Of a stretch of 64,000 nt of DNA, positions 49,294 to 58,434 are shown one piece after another. A model generated the notes under the pieces. It was not told the DNA's origin, ran no database searches, and saw nothing but the letters and a program-made list of their open reading frames with translations. Every line of letters starts with the position of its first letter. The stretch's first letter is position 1. The stretch spans positions 2,868,134 to 2,932,133 of the forward strand of contig NZ_OY781884.1 of the NCBI RefSeq assembly GCF_963677155.1, written 5' to 3'. This DNA comes from an uncultured Draconibacterium sp. Its GTDB lineage: Bacteria > Bacteroidota > Bacteroidia > Bacteroidales > Prolixibacteraceae. A program made the position numbers and the translations under genes.

Positions 49294-50424
49294 TTAATAA
49301 ACATGCGATTCCGATTTCATTTCATCGTCTGTAATTTTCTTCCGGTTCATAGCCCGCCAGAAATAAGTGATGTAGGCCAACACGAACGGAATAAGCAGAG
49401 AAACATAGCTCATTGCCACCAGCGTAAATTTACTCGACGATGCATTTTGTATAGTTAGCGACGATTGTAAATCGAAGTTCGAAGGGTAAAAAGCTGTGTT
49501 GTTAAATCCGGCCAAAAGAAATAGCGCGAATACAACCAGCACGGTTCCTGTTCCGGCAAACCAAAAACCTTTGTTACTTTTCATAAACACGGTAGAAATA
49601 ATGCCCCACAAAACACCAACAACGCCAAGCAAAAGAATTAAGGTATTCACCGGCATTTCAATAACATTGTGCAGGTATTTATATTTTTCCATAAAAACCT
49701 CGCCGGTTTCGGGATTTACAGCATAACCTTGTTTCAGTAGTAGCGCAATAACAAAATACAGGAAGAACACCAAAAAAGGAATGCTACAAAGCATTAACGT
49801 TTTTCGTGCGCGTTCAACAATCGTTTTGTTATCGATGGTGAAAATAAAATACAGGTTTCCTAAAACGCGCGATAAAAACAGAACCGTTAATCCTAGTGCC
49901 ACATTGTGAAAAGTTAGTACGGCTTCCAGGCCACGGAAAGGAGTTTGCCAGTCAACCTGATTCATATTATTTAACGAAAATTCAGCTCCGTTAAAAAATG
50001 TTCCAACAGCAGTGCCAACTAGCAAAGTGCCAAGTACGCCGTTTATTACCAGAAATATCTCGAAGGTTTTTTGACCCAAAAAGTTGGATGGCTTTTTTCG
50101 GTATTCGTATGAAACGGCTTGTATTACAAAAGCAATTAAAATGGCCAGCCATACCCAGTAGGCCCCTCCAAAACTTGTTGAGTAAAATAAGGGGAATGAG
50201 GCAAAAAAGGCCCCCCCGAAAGTTACTAATGTTGTAAAAGTAAACTCCCATTTGCGGCCAAGCGTATTTAGTAGCATTGTTTTTTCATCCTCGGTTTTCC
50301 CGATTTGATAGATCAATGTTTGTCCGCCCTGCACAAAAGTGAGGAATACAAACATTGCTGCAAGAATGGATACCAGTACCCACCAATATTCTTGTAAAGC
50401 TAATAGCGATAAATTTTCAAACAT
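49294..50424 (-). CDS. cydB: Cytochrome bd ubiquinol/menaquinol oxidase subunit II
   Basis: A 376-residue membrane protein with about nine helices, partner of CydA in the high-affinity bd oxidase. Family segments include YWVLVSILAAMFVFLTFVQGGQ (cited: AMFVFLTFVQGG), FTTLVTFGGAFFASFPLFY, RKKPSNFLGQKTFE and VLRGLEAVLTFHN-type LEAVLTFHNVALG. The C-terminal helix ends in a YITYFWRAMNRKK basic tail. It follows cydA by 18 bp and precedes the small one-helix gene by 20 bp. The oxidase reduces oxygen without proton pumping and is induced under low oxygen or stress. Confidence 0.95.
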   Translation of the reverse strand: MFENLSLLALQEYWWVLVSILAAMFVFLTFVQGGQTLIYQIGKTEDEKTMLLNTLGRKWEFTFTTLVTFGGAFFASFPLFYSTSFGGAYWVWLAILIAFVIQAVSYEYRKKPSNFLGQKTFEIFLVINGVLGTLLVGTAVGTFFNGAEFSLNNMNQVDWQTPFRGLEAVLTFHNVALGLTVLFLSRVLGNLYFIFTIDNKTIVERARKTLMLCSIPFLVFFLYFVIALLLKQGYAVNPETGEVFMEKYKYLHNVIEMPVNTLILLLGVVGVLWGIISTVFMKSNKGFWFAGTGTVLVVFALFLLAGFNNTAFYPSNFDLQSSLTIQNASSSKFTLVAMSYVSLLIPFVLAYITYFWRAMNRKKITDDEMKSESHVY

Positions 50425-50442
50425 TTTTGTTTCCTCCTGATT

Positions 50443-52005
50443 TTAGTGATTCGGACCAATTTTAATTTGTCGCAACATAATTTTTACTTCGGCAATCATA
50501 AGTATGGTGAACAGCACTGCGAACAACCAAAATGTGACTTGTACCGATCCTGAACTTATGCGTGTTACGGCAGCCATTGTGGGCATCATATCTTGCACTA
50601 CCCAGGGCTGACGACCAACTTCAGCAACTATCCAGCCCGCCTGACTTGCGATGTATGCCAGCGGAATAGCGATTAACGAAAGCCTCAGTAGCCATTTCTT
50701 TTCGGCAATTTTGTTTCTTAATGTAAACCACAAAATCAGTATAAAGCCTAAAACAAATGCAAAGCCCAAACCAACCATAGTGTGGAAACTGTAAAAAGTT
50801 AGAGGAACATTAGGCACCAGTTCGTTCACATCTTTAAAATAGCCGTATCCAAAATACTTAAAGTAATTTTTTTGAAAGTTGTCACTTGTCAATTCTGTTT
50901 TCAGCGTTTCTGCAACAGCGGTGTTGCCTTCTTTTTTCGCCGTTTTAAACTCGTTGAGTTTGGCGATGGCTACTTTCCCCCGTTCAATCTTTTCGGTGGC
51001 CGACATAACACCGTATTTTTCATTCCCATCAATAAGGTCGTTAATGCCGGGAACAAAAGCATCCCAATCTAAAAATGCCATGTACGACAGTATGTTCGGT
51101 ATCTCCAGCTTTATGGTCATGTCTTTCAGATTCTGATTCTCCGGATCATTTTCCGAGGTTGAAAACATCCCGAGTGCAATCAATCCTGCACCTTCGCTTC
51201 CGTTGTATAAACCTTCAAGTGCTGCAAATTTCATGGGTTGTTCGTTTGCAATGGTTCGTGCCGAATTGTCTCCGGTCCAAACCACATACATCGACGATAG
51301 TAAGCCAAAAATAGCGGCAACCAACATACTTTTTTTTGCTAATTTAACTTCTCGTTTTTTTAGCAAATACCATGCTGAAACTCCGATTACAAAAATGGCA
51401 GCCAGCACAAATCCCGATGAGGTTGCGTGTAGCCACTTGTCGATTGCCATGGGAGAAAAGAGTACATCCCAAAAATTGTTCATTTCGTTACGTGCTGTTT
51501 CCGGGTTAAATGTCATACCTACCGGTTTTTGCATCCAGCCGTTGGCCACCAAAATCCAGAGAGCCGAAAGGTTGGCTCCGATGGCTGTTAACCAGGTTGC
51601 CAGCAGGTGTGTTTTTTTGCCCACTTTATTCCACCCAAAAAACATGATGGCAATAAAGGTCGACTCCATAAAAAAGGCAAAAATTCCTTCAATGGCTAGT
51701 GGCGCACCAAAAATATCGCCAACAAACCACGAGTAGTTCGACCAGTTGGTTCCAAACTCAAACTCAAGAATAATACCTGTTGCGACACCAATGGCAAAAT
51801 TTATCCCAAAAAGTGTCATCCAAAACTTGGTTATTTTTTTCCACTCTTCATTTCCGGTTTTTACGTAAATGGTTTCCATGAAAGCCAAAATAAACGTAAT
51901 GCCCAGTGTGAGCGGAACAAACAACCAGTGATACATGGCTGTTAAGGCAAATTGTGCCCTCGACCAATTAACTAATGCTTCACCAGCAACTCCAATTTCA
52001 TTCAT
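50443..52005 (-). CDS. cydA: Cytochrome bd ubiquinol/menaquinol oxidase subunit I
   Basis: A 520-residue membrane protein with nine helices carrying haems b558, b595 and d. The haem and quinol motifs visible are RAQFALTAMYHWLFVPLT (His ligand of the high-spin pair), the GRQPW motif (VGRQPWVV) and LEIPNILSYMAF, the KIPxxLS-like start of the Q-loop. The periplasmic Q-loop includes an insert of about 90 residues (DLIDGNEKYGVMSATEK and further). It is preceded by the DUF4492 gene at 52012, which is common in Bacteroidota, and followed by cydB. Confidence 0.96.
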   Translation of the reverse strand: MNEIGVAGEALVNWSRAQFALTAMYHWLFVPLTLGITFILAFMETIYVKTGNEEWKKITKFWMTLFGINFAIGVATGIILEFEFGTNWSNYSWFVGDIFGAPLAIEGIFAFFMESTFIAIMFFGWNKVGKKTHLLATWLTAIGANLSALWILVANGWMQKPVGMTFNPETARNEMNNFWDVLFSPMAIDKWLHATSSGFVLAAIFVIGVSAWYLLKKREVKLAKKSMLVAAIFGLLSSMYVVWTGDNSARTIANEQPMKFAALEGLYNGSEGAGLIALGMFSTSENDPENQNLKDMTIKLEIPNILSYMAFLDWDAFVPGINDLIDGNEKYGVMSATEKIERGKVAIAKLNEFKTAKKEGNTAVAETLKTELTSDNFQKNYFKYFGYGYFKDVNELVPNVPLTFYSFHTMVGLGFAFVLGFILILWFTLRNKIAEKKWLLRLSLIAIPLAYIASQAGWIVAEVGRQPWVVQDMMPTMAAVTRISSGSVQVTFWLFAVLFTILMIAEVKIMLRQIKIGPNH

Positions 52006-52011
52006 AGGTTT

Positions 52012-52239
52012 TTATTTTGTATCCGTTAAAATTTCTAATACATGTTCAGTTCGTGCTTCATCGGTTTTAAAATTTGTTTTCAGAAAATCGGGAAAAAAGA
52101 ATATTCTCAGAATCGCAAACATGATAAAAAGTTTTATCAGAATGATAATCCAAACCTGTTTGCCCCAGTTGTTTAGGTTTTTAAATCCGCTGATATAGAA
52201 TTGTAAGATCCTGATGAATATGTTTTTTTTGTTCTTCAC
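52012..52239 (-). CDS. DUF4492 protein, cyd-operon associated
   Basis: A 75-residue protein with one membrane helix (about 28-50, VWIIILIKLFIMFAILRIFFF, cited: IIILIKLFIMFAILRI) and polar ends. It matches the DUF4492 family found just upstream of cydA in many Bacteroidota. A role in bd-oxidase assembly or stability is likely from that association but not shown. It is 6 bp before the cydA start and is probably the first gene of the transcript. Its promoter would be in the AT-rich 158 bp upstream. Confidence 0.85.
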   Translation of the reverse strand: MKNKKNIFIRILQFYISGFKNLNNWGKQVWIIILIKLFIMFAILRIFFFPDFLKTNFKTDEARTEHVLEILTDTK

Positions 52240-52397
52240 AAATTGGTTTTTCTTTTTTTAGTTGGATTAATATTCAACAAATTTCGCATTTTAAAACAAA
52301 TTGTATGAAACAAATGTTCATAAAATCATTCTAAATTAGGTAACTATATAATTATATAATTGTATGCATTCCAGAGGGAGCTGTAACTGTTTTATTT

Positions 52398-54806
52398 TCA
52401 TTGTTTTACTGTCTTTTGTAATTTAATTCTGCCAGCCAGGCGCGTTGCAAAAGTTGCAAAAGCAACTACCGACACCGATGAAATTGGCATTAGAATAGCA
52501 GCTATTACAGGCGAAAGATTTCCGCTAAGGGCAAAAGTAATTCCAACGATATTGTAACAGAAGGAAATGAGGAAGCTAAGTTTTACAATGTTCAGCGAGG
52601 TTTTTGTGAAGCGGATAAAATTAGCTAGCTGACTAAATTGTTCGGCTTCTAAAACGGCATCGCTGGCTGGAGAGAAGTGGTAAACTTTATCCGCAATCGT
52701 CAGGGCCACATCGCTTTGCATCAATGCGCCGGCATCGTTTAATCCATCGCCGGTCATAAGCACGGTATTTCCTTTGTTTTGTCGCGATTTTATAAAGGCT
52801 GCTTTATCTCCGGGTTTCTGATTGAAAAGCATGTGCTCTCTATCAAAAAATGACGAGAGGTTTTCGGCTTCGGCATCGTTATCGCCAGAAATAAGAAATA
52901 GGCTAAAACGTTGTTTCAATGAGCTTAATACGTTTTTGAAACCCGCGCGGTATTGGTTGCTAATGGTAAAATATCCTTTCAGTTCTCCTTCGATAGCTAC
53001 ATAAACCACCGATGTTTTTTTCTTTTTCGGGGAAGGTGTATTTGTTACGTATTCTTCCGATCCAATTCGCAGATTCAGGTTGTTTGCTTTCCCAAAAATT
53101 CCACGTCCGGCCACTTCAACAAAGTGTTCCGGGTTGTGGTATGATGATCCGTTGAACGATTGCGAAAGTGCTGTACTCAGCGGATGAGTCGATTGACGCG
53201 TAAGCGAAAAAACAGCTTCTTTTTCCGATTCTGAAAGTTCGGTACCCGAATAAATCACCTTGTTTTGGTTGGGCTGCGTTAAAGTGCCGGTTTTATCAAA
53301 AACAATGTTGTTAATGTGCGAAAGTTTTTCAATTACATCGGTGTTTTTGATGTAAAGCCCCCGCTTGCCAAAAATACGCATGGTGTTGCCAAAAGTAAAC
53401 GGAATGGAAAGTGCTAATGCACACGGACAAGCCACAATTAATACCGCTGTAAAAACAAAAATGGCCGTATGATATTCACCTTTGATGGCCCAAAAAGTAA
53501 AGCCCAGGATGGCAACGGCAATAACAATTAAAGTAAAGTATTGGCTAATTCGGTCGGACAAAGTTTTTAGTGAGTCGCTGGGCTTTTCGTACGATTTATC
53601 CTGGTTCCAGAGTTTGGTGAGGTGACTTTGGTTCACCTCCTTTTTCACTTTAATGCGAATAATCCCGCCCATTTGGCGTCCACCCGCATAAATGAAATCG
53701 CCGGGCTTTTTAACAATCGGTGTCGACTCGCCGGTAACAAAACTGTAATCAATTCGGCCTTCACCGTCAACGAGTTCTGAATCTGCCGGAACAAGCTCTT
53801 TGTTGCGGATAATCAACTCATCATCTACTTCGATCTTCTCAATCAGAATGCTTTCTTCAATTTGTTTATTGATCTTGGTAACCGCAATCGGAAAATATGA
53901 TTTGTAATTCCGGTCGAACGAAAGCGCTTCGTAGGTTTTGCTTTGGTACCATTTGCCTACCAGCAGAAAAAAGATGAGACCCGATAAACTGTCGCTATAA
54001 CCAGGATTGCCGGTAAAAATTACCTCGTAGCTGGTTACCAGGAAGAGCACAATTATTCCCAGCGCAATAGGCAAATCGATGCTTATGTTCTTTTTCAGCA
54101 GGTTTTTAATAGCCGAAATATAATAGTCGCTGCCACTGTAAAATACTACCGGAATGACCAGAATATAACTAAGAATACTAAATAGCGATTGTAATTTGTC
54201 GCTCAGCGGTTCGCCGTTAAAATAAGCAGGCAAACTGTAGGTCATTACATTAATAAACACGAAGCCTGCAACGCCAATTTTATACAGAAGTTTTTTGTAG
54301 GATTTATCTTCCTTTTTGTCGCTTAAACTTTGCGACAGGTCGGGGATGTAATGAATGGATGCCAGCAGTTCTACAAGCTGTCGAAGCGAGATTTTCTTTT
54401 CATCGAAAGTAATGTCAACCTCTTTTCGGGTAAAATTAACAAAGGAATGGCGGATGCCGTTGTGCAGTTTCTGAAGGTGCTCGAGCAACCAAATGCACGA
54501 AGCGCAGTGGATAACCGGCACATAAAATTTCACTTTCGAGATGCTACCTTCGGAAAACGAGATCAGTTTTTCCTTTACCTCATCGTTATCTAGAAAAGCA
54601 TATTTATTGCCGAATTCGGTGGTGGCTTCCACCTTTATTCCCGGTGTTTCTTCCAGGTTGTAGTAATTGTAAAGTTTGTTTTCGTTCAGGAGCTGATAAA
54701 CCGTTTTACAACCGTTGCAACAAAAATTTAGCTCGTTCCAAACCACTGGATTATTCCCACAATCGGCGCCACAATGTACACAGTTATTTTCCTCCTTTTT
54801 CCCCAT
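52398..54806 (-). CDS. ccoI: Copper-transporting P1B-type ATPase, CcoI/FixI
   Basis: An 802-residue membrane ATPase. An N-terminal zinc-ribbon-like segment (CVHCGADC, then CCNGC) precedes a heavy-metal-binding domain with CASC (VIHCASCIW). The TM6 metal site is CPC (VACPCALALS). DKTGTLT is the phosphorylation site, with TGES and GDGLNDAGAL present. The extra N-terminal Cys-rich segment is typical of CcoI, which supplies copper to the cbb3 oxidase CuB site. It lies 20 bp after the SafE-type gene, at the end of the cbb3 assembly run. Confidence 0.95.
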   Translation of the reverse strand: MGKKEENNCVHCGADCGNNPVVWNELNFCCNGCKTVYQLLNENKLYNYYNLEETPGIKVEATTEFGNKYAFLDNDEVKEKLISFSEGSISKVKFYVPVIHCASCIWLLEHLQKLHNGIRHSFVNFTRKEVDITFDEKKISLRQLVELLASIHYIPDLSQSLSDKKEDKSYKKLLYKIGVAGFVFINVMTYSLPAYFNGEPLSDKLQSLFSILSYILVIPVVFYSGSDYYISAIKNLLKKNISIDLPIALGIIVLFLVTSYEVIFTGNPGYSDSLSGLIFFLLVGKWYQSKTYEALSFDRNYKSYFPIAVTKINKQIEESILIEKIEVDDELIIRNKELVPADSELVDGEGRIDYSFVTGESTPIVKKPGDFIYAGGRQMGGIIRIKVKKEVNQSHLTKLWNQDKSYEKPSDSLKTLSDRISQYFTLIVIAVAILGFTFWAIKGEYHTAIFVFTAVLIVACPCALALSIPFTFGNTMRIFGKRGLYIKNTDVIEKLSHINNIVFDKTGTLTQPNQNKVIYSGTELSESEKEAVFSLTRQSTHPLSTALSQSFNGSSYHNPEHFVEVAGRGIFGKANNLNLRIGSEEYVTNTPSPKKKKTSVVYVAIEGELKGYFTISNQYRAGFKNVLSSLKQRFSLFLISGDNDAEAENLSSFFDREHMLFNQKPGDKAAFIKSRQNKGNTVLMTGDGLNDAGALMQSDVALTIADKVYHFSPASDAVLEAEQFSQLANFIRFTKTSLNIVKLSFLISFCYNIVGITFALSGNLSPVIAAILMPISSVSVVAFATFATRLAGRIKLQKTVKQ

Positions 54807-54826
54807 TTCACAAGGTCTGTTTTCTG

Positions 54827-55588
54827 CTAATCCACTTTACAACAATCTCCTTTAGTCTCGGTATGCATTTGCGCACTTTCTTTTTCCAGACTTTTTTCAA
54901 ATTTCTGCTCAATTTTTTGTTTTGGCGGACTTAAATAGGGGATGCCCAAACTTAATCCCCGCAACACAAACAAAATTCCAACAACCACAACCAGTACAGG
55001 AATTAGCTTGTTGATCTTCTTGCGTACCGCTAAGCTCATTGCGTTTCCTGCCAGTGAAATAGCCAGTAACATCGGAATTGTTCCCAAGCCAAAAAGGATC
55101 ATATACAGTGAACCTTCGGCAACACCACCTGTGCCAATGGCTCCGGCAATAGCCATATAAACCAATCCACAAGGAAGCAGACCATTTAGCATGCCAATAA
55201 AAAACAGACTTTGAAAGGAACGGATGGAGAACATTTCACCAATTTTCTTTTTCAGTTTTCCCACTGCCGAAAACCAGCTTTTATCCATTTTGTACTGGTT
55301 TTTAAAGAGTTTTGGGAATAGCACAGAGATGATCATCAGCGCTCCCATAATCACCGAAACTTTTTGCTGAAAACCGATGAGTTGAAGTCCTTGTCCGAGA
55401 AGCCCAAAAATAGCTCCCATAATCCCGTAGGTTATTGTGCGCCCCAGATTGTATAACGTTCCTCCAAATATTTTTTGAGGTATAGTATTTCCGTGAAGTG
55501 GCAATGCAATTGCAATAGGTCCACACATTCCGGCACAGTGAAAACTGCCCATTAGTCCTAAAATAAGTGCTGAAATAAAAATTGTCAT
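54827..55588 (-). CDS. SafE-type (TauE/UreH-like) sulfite exporter family protein
   Basis: A 253-residue membrane protein with six to seven helices of the DsbD_2/UreH family. GSFHCAGMCGPIA near the N-terminus and NGLLPCGLVYMAIAGA (both with Cys or Pro pairs) are the two repeat motifs. It ends in a charged tail with CCKVD, which could bind metal. In Bacteroidota and relatives this gene sits beside ccoI and ccoH and is thought to help copper or cofactor delivery for cbb3 oxidase. The sulfite-export name is only by family. Confidence 0.87.
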   Translation of the reverse strand: MTIFISALILGLMGSFHCAGMCGPIAIALPLHGNTIPQKIFGGTLYNLGRTITYGIMGAIFGLLGQGLQLIGFQQKVSVIMGALMIISVLFPKLFKNQYKMDKSWFSAVGKLKKKIGEMFSIRSFQSLFFIGMLNGLLPCGLVYMAIAGAIGTGGVAEGSLYMILFGLGTIPMLLAISLAGNAMSLAVRKKINKLIPVLVVVVGILFVLRGLSLGIPYLSPPKQKIEQKFEKSLEKESAQMHTETKGDCCKVD

Positions 55589-55637
55589 GATATTATAAAT
55601 CGAACAAAAGGTTGATATTTTTTTAAAGATAGTGAAT

Positions 55638-56078
55638 TTACTGAATACTTACAGGGCGGTCAACTTCATAGCGTAAACCGTTGGTGTACCACGTAAATTT
55701 CAAAATATATCTGCCGGTTATCAATTCGGTTTTTGGGAATTTGATCGATCTGTTTCCCGTCAAAATTTCGTGCCTGATGTCTTTTGTATAATCCGAGGGG
55801 CGATATAATTGCATATTGCCTGAATCGATTTTTGTTGCCAGATCATTCTCGATAGTTACTACCATTGCCTCGTTGTTTAGGTTCACATCAAATGACCGGG
55901 CAAATGGTTTCGATCGGGCATTTACATTCATCTGTTCGGAATAGTCAACACCTTTTTCGTAATAATCTTTATGCACCAGGTTTACCGGTTGGCGCACTGC
56001 AAATACAATAAAAACAGCTGATCCGGCTAAAAACAACGCCAGAAAAAGAAATATCCCTGTACCCCAATTAAACTTCAT
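55638..56078 (-). CDS. ccoH: FixH/CcoH cbb3 assembly protein
   Basis: A 146-residue protein with one N-terminal helix (GIFLFLALFLAGSAVFIVFAV, cited: LFLALFLAGSAVFIVFA). The periplasmic part follows the family pattern NLVHKDYYEKGVDYSEQMN, then a beta-rich domain ending FTWYTNGLRYEVDRPVSI. These match FixH. It assists copper insertion into the cbb3 oxidase, together with CcoI. It is in the run between ccoG and the SafE-type gene. Confidence 0.92.
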   Translation of the reverse strand: MKFNWGTGIFLFLALFLAGSAVFIVFAVRQPVNLVHKDYYEKGVDYSEQMNVNARSKPFARSFDVNLNNEAMVVTIENDLATKIDSGNMQLYRPSDYTKDIRHEILTGNRSIKFPKTELITGRYILKFTWYTNGLRYEVDRPVSIQ

Positions 56079-56114
56079 TTGTTTTTCCTATTTATTATTT
56101 CTGTTTCTTTTTTC

Positions 56115-56188
56115 CTGTCATTTCGACGAAGAATGAGGAGCAATCTATTGCCTTAGAGCCAACATTCTCACTTTGTTCGAAATGACAG
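56115..56188. repeat. Palindromic intergenic repeat (GTCATTTCGA type)
   Basis: CTGTCATTTCGA (56115-56126) is perfectly complementary to TCGAAATGACAG (56177-56188), framing AGAATGAGG and similar words. Sequences of this kind (TGTCATTTCGA...) are widespread intergenic palindromes in Bacteroidota. It occupies the 153-bp gap between ccoG and ccoH and could influence transcript stability or termination. Confidence 0.75.
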
Positions 56189-56231
56189 TGCTTTTTTACT
56201 TTTCTATTGAAAACTGCGACTGTCCACTTTC

Positions 56232-57593
56232 TCAAGGCCCAACAAAACTGGCTTTATAAGTCTCAATTAATTCATTATTGCTGAAGACGCCAAATTCAAC
56301 TTCTGTTTTGTCGCTCGTAACTTCGCTTTTTGGCAAGAAAAGAATAAATGTTGATTCGTACATATCCTGATCCTTCAGAATTATCTTATTTCCGGCCATT
56401 TGAATTTTGCCATTATGAGAGATAACACGCAATTCAAGCGGAAGTTCGTCGTGTGTTTTATTTACTATTTTAATGTTGTAAACGTTCGATAAAGTAGAAT
56501 CCTGTTCCTGGTAAAGCAAACCCGGTGAGCGTAAAATAGTTGTTTCCAGTACCGGCCTCGTAAACAGTGTGTATACAAAAAACGAGAAGATAAGCAGCAG
56601 CACAACCGAATAAGCGCGATTACGCGTATTCCATATTGAATTTTGCTGACCTTTTATTTGGGCCTCCGAGGCGTAGCGAATTAAACCCGGAGGTTTGCCG
56701 GTAACATGCATAATTTTGTTACACTGGTCGATACAGGCGGTGCAGTTGATACATTCAAGCTGCGAGCCGTTGCGGATATCAATTCCGGTTGGGCACACAG
56801 AAATACACTGTTTACAATCGGTACAATCTCCATCGCTGTGTCCGCCGCGCGGTTCACCACGTACATAATCGTAAGTAACGGCAATCGATTTCGAGTCGAG
56901 CAAAACGCCCTGCATACGTCCGTAAGGGCAGACCATTGTACAAATTTGTTCGCGGAAAAACGAATACACCCAATAAAAAAAAGCCGATACAAGTAACATC
57001 ACCAAAAAACCGGAAAGGTTTTGGCGGATCGGCTCTTGTATCATTTCAAGCCAACGATCGCTGCCAATAAACCACATCAGAAAAACATTGGTCATGGCAA
57101 TTGAAATGAGAATGAAAATTCCGTGTTTCAGTGTTTTTTTAACGATTTTTTTTGTGTTCCACGGACTGTTATCTAGTTTGTGGCGCTCGCGGTAATCACC
57201 TTCAATTAAGTATTCAATTTTGCGAAATACCATTTCCAGAAATATGGTTTGCGGACAAGTCCATCCGCACCATAATCGACCAAAGGTTACTGTAAACAAT
57301 ACCACAAAAAGAACAAACGACAGCATTAATAGTGCCAGGATAAAAGTATCCTGCGCCCAAAATATGGCTCCGAAAATGATAAATTTCCGGTGGGCAATAT
57401 CGAGTAAAATCAGTGGATGGCCATTTATCCGAATAAATGGTACACCAATCCAAAACAACAATAGAAAATAGCTAACGATGGTTCGTCGGTTAAACCATTT
57501 TCCCGAAGGCTTTTTGGCATATATCCATTTGCGTCCTCCCCGCTCGTCCCAGTTAATGGGGTAGTCTCTGAAGTCGAGTTCTTGATTTGCCAT
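56232..57593 (-). CDS. ccoG: Cytochrome c oxidase accessory protein CcoG
   Basis: A 453-residue protein from the ATG at 57593-57591 (MANQELDFRDYPINWDERGG); a longer frame from 57638 adds 15 weak residues. It has four to five helices, two cytoplasmic [4Fe-4S] groups (CTDCKQCISVCPTG; CINCTACIDQCNKI) and WCGWTCPQTIFLEMVF, CTMVCPYGRMQG, typical of CcoG/RdxA. A C-terminal immunoglobulin-like periplasmic domain closes the protein. CcoG reduces copper for delivery to cbb3 oxidase. It follows ccoP by 67 bp. Confidence 0.95.
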   Translation of the reverse strand: MANQELDFRDYPINWDERGGRKWIYAKKPSGKWFNRRTIVSYFLLLFWIGVPFIRINGHPLILLDIAHRKFIIFGAIFWAQDTFILALLMLSFVLFVVLFTVTFGRLWCGWTCPQTIFLEMVFRKIEYLIEGDYRERHKLDNSPWNTKKIVKKTLKHGIFILISIAMTNVFLMWFIGSDRWLEMIQEPIRQNLSGFLVMLLVSAFFYWVYSFFREQICTMVCPYGRMQGVLLDSKSIAVTYDYVRGEPRGGHSDGDCTDCKQCISVCPTGIDIRNGSQLECINCTACIDQCNKIMHVTGKPPGLIRYASEAQIKGQQNSIWNTRNRAYSVVLLLIFSFFVYTLFTRPVLETTILRSPGLLYQEQDSTLSNVYNIKIVNKTHDELPLELRVISHNGKIQMAGNKIILKDQDMYESTFILFLPKSEVTSDKTEVEFGVFSNNELIETYKASFVGP

Positions 57594-57660
57594 ATGTTCA
57601 ATTTGTAGGTAAAAAAGATGGGAAACAATGTTCCCCAACTCTTTTTATAGAATTTTTCTT

Positions 57661-58233
57661 TTACTCACATTTTTCTCCTTGCGGATCTTTGGCATTGGCC
57701 GGATTTGTTCCTCTGAGCGACATGATATAGCTGGCCACTTTTTGGATTTTTTCATCGCTCATCTGTGTTTTATAAGCGGTCATTCCTTTTGCCGGGACAC
57801 CATTTTTAATGGTGTTGAAAGCACTCTCAAAATCACATCCGTGTAGCGTGTAATCATCCGTCAGGTTCGGGCCAATTGCATTTCCTTCTCCGTTCATACC
57901 GTGGCAGGCCATACAAGCTAAATCAGTGTAAATTTGCTTTCCTTCAGCAAGTGATTTTTCATCGGTAAAAGCAACAAGGTCGTCAGCCGAGAGCGACGCG
58001 ATCTGGTATTTTGCATCGTGTTTCATTGATTTTTGTGCATATTCTTCATCCTGCGTGTTGCCTTCTTTTAACCAGAAATAATAGGCTCCGTAGATAATCG
58101 ACCAGCCAATGGTGATATAGAATAACATCATAATCCATCGTGGTGGCGGATTATCCAACTCCTTAATACCATCGTAGTCGTGGTCCATCAGGTGTTCATC
58201 CTGCTCCAGTATCTGTTTGTTTTTATCTGACAT
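57661..58233 (-). CDS. ccoP: cbb3 oxidase diheme-type subunit CcoP, single-haem form
   Basis: A 190-residue protein with one N-terminal helix (about 35-55, WIMMLFYITIGWSIIYGAYY, cited: FYITIGWSIIYGAYYF), preceded by the NPPPRW motif of CcoP. One cytochrome c domain follows, with haem motif CMACH (ACMACHGMNGEGN) and distal Met in GMTAYKTQMSD. Proteobacterial CcoP has two c-type haem domains; here there is only one. The missing haem may be provided by the extra C-terminal cytochrome domain of the CcoNO fusion. Confidence 0.92.
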   Translation of the reverse strand: MSDKNKQILEQDEHLMDHDYDGIKELDNPPPRWIMMLFYITIGWSIIYGAYYFWLKEGNTQDEEYAQKSMKHDAKYQIASLSADDLVAFTDEKSLAEGKQIYTDLACMACHGMNGEGNAIGPNLTDDYTLHGCDFESAFNTIKNGVPAKGMTAYKTQMSDEKIQKVASYIMSLRGTNPANAKDPQGEKCE

Positions 58234-58244
58234 AGTTGTATTTT

Positions 58245-58433
58245 TTAAGTATTGATATCGTTAGAATCACCATCCATTAGAATTGAATTCTTTATATCTT
58301 CCATTTCCTGGTTTGGAATTCGCATGGTGCGAATAAAGATTACGATAAAGAGTAGTACAAAAATGAGTAATCCGATAATGTAGAAAATCTGGATTCCTTC
58401 GATACTTGTTAATAGATTACTTACGATCTTCAT
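58245..58433 (-). CDS. ccoQ: cbb3 oxidase subunit CcoQ
   Basis: A 62-residue protein with one membrane helix (about 16-34, IFYIIGLLIFVLLFIVIF, cited: LLIFVLLFIVIF) and a short charged cytoplasmic tail (RIPNQEMEDIK). Size, topology and position between ccoNO and ccoP identify it as CcoQ, which stabilises the oxidase. It begins 1 bp after the ccoNO stop. Confidence 0.85.
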   Translation of the reverse strand: MKIVSNLLTSIEGIQIFYIIGLLIFVLLFIVIFIRTMRIPNQEMEDIKNSILMDGDSNDINT

Positions 58434-58434
58434 A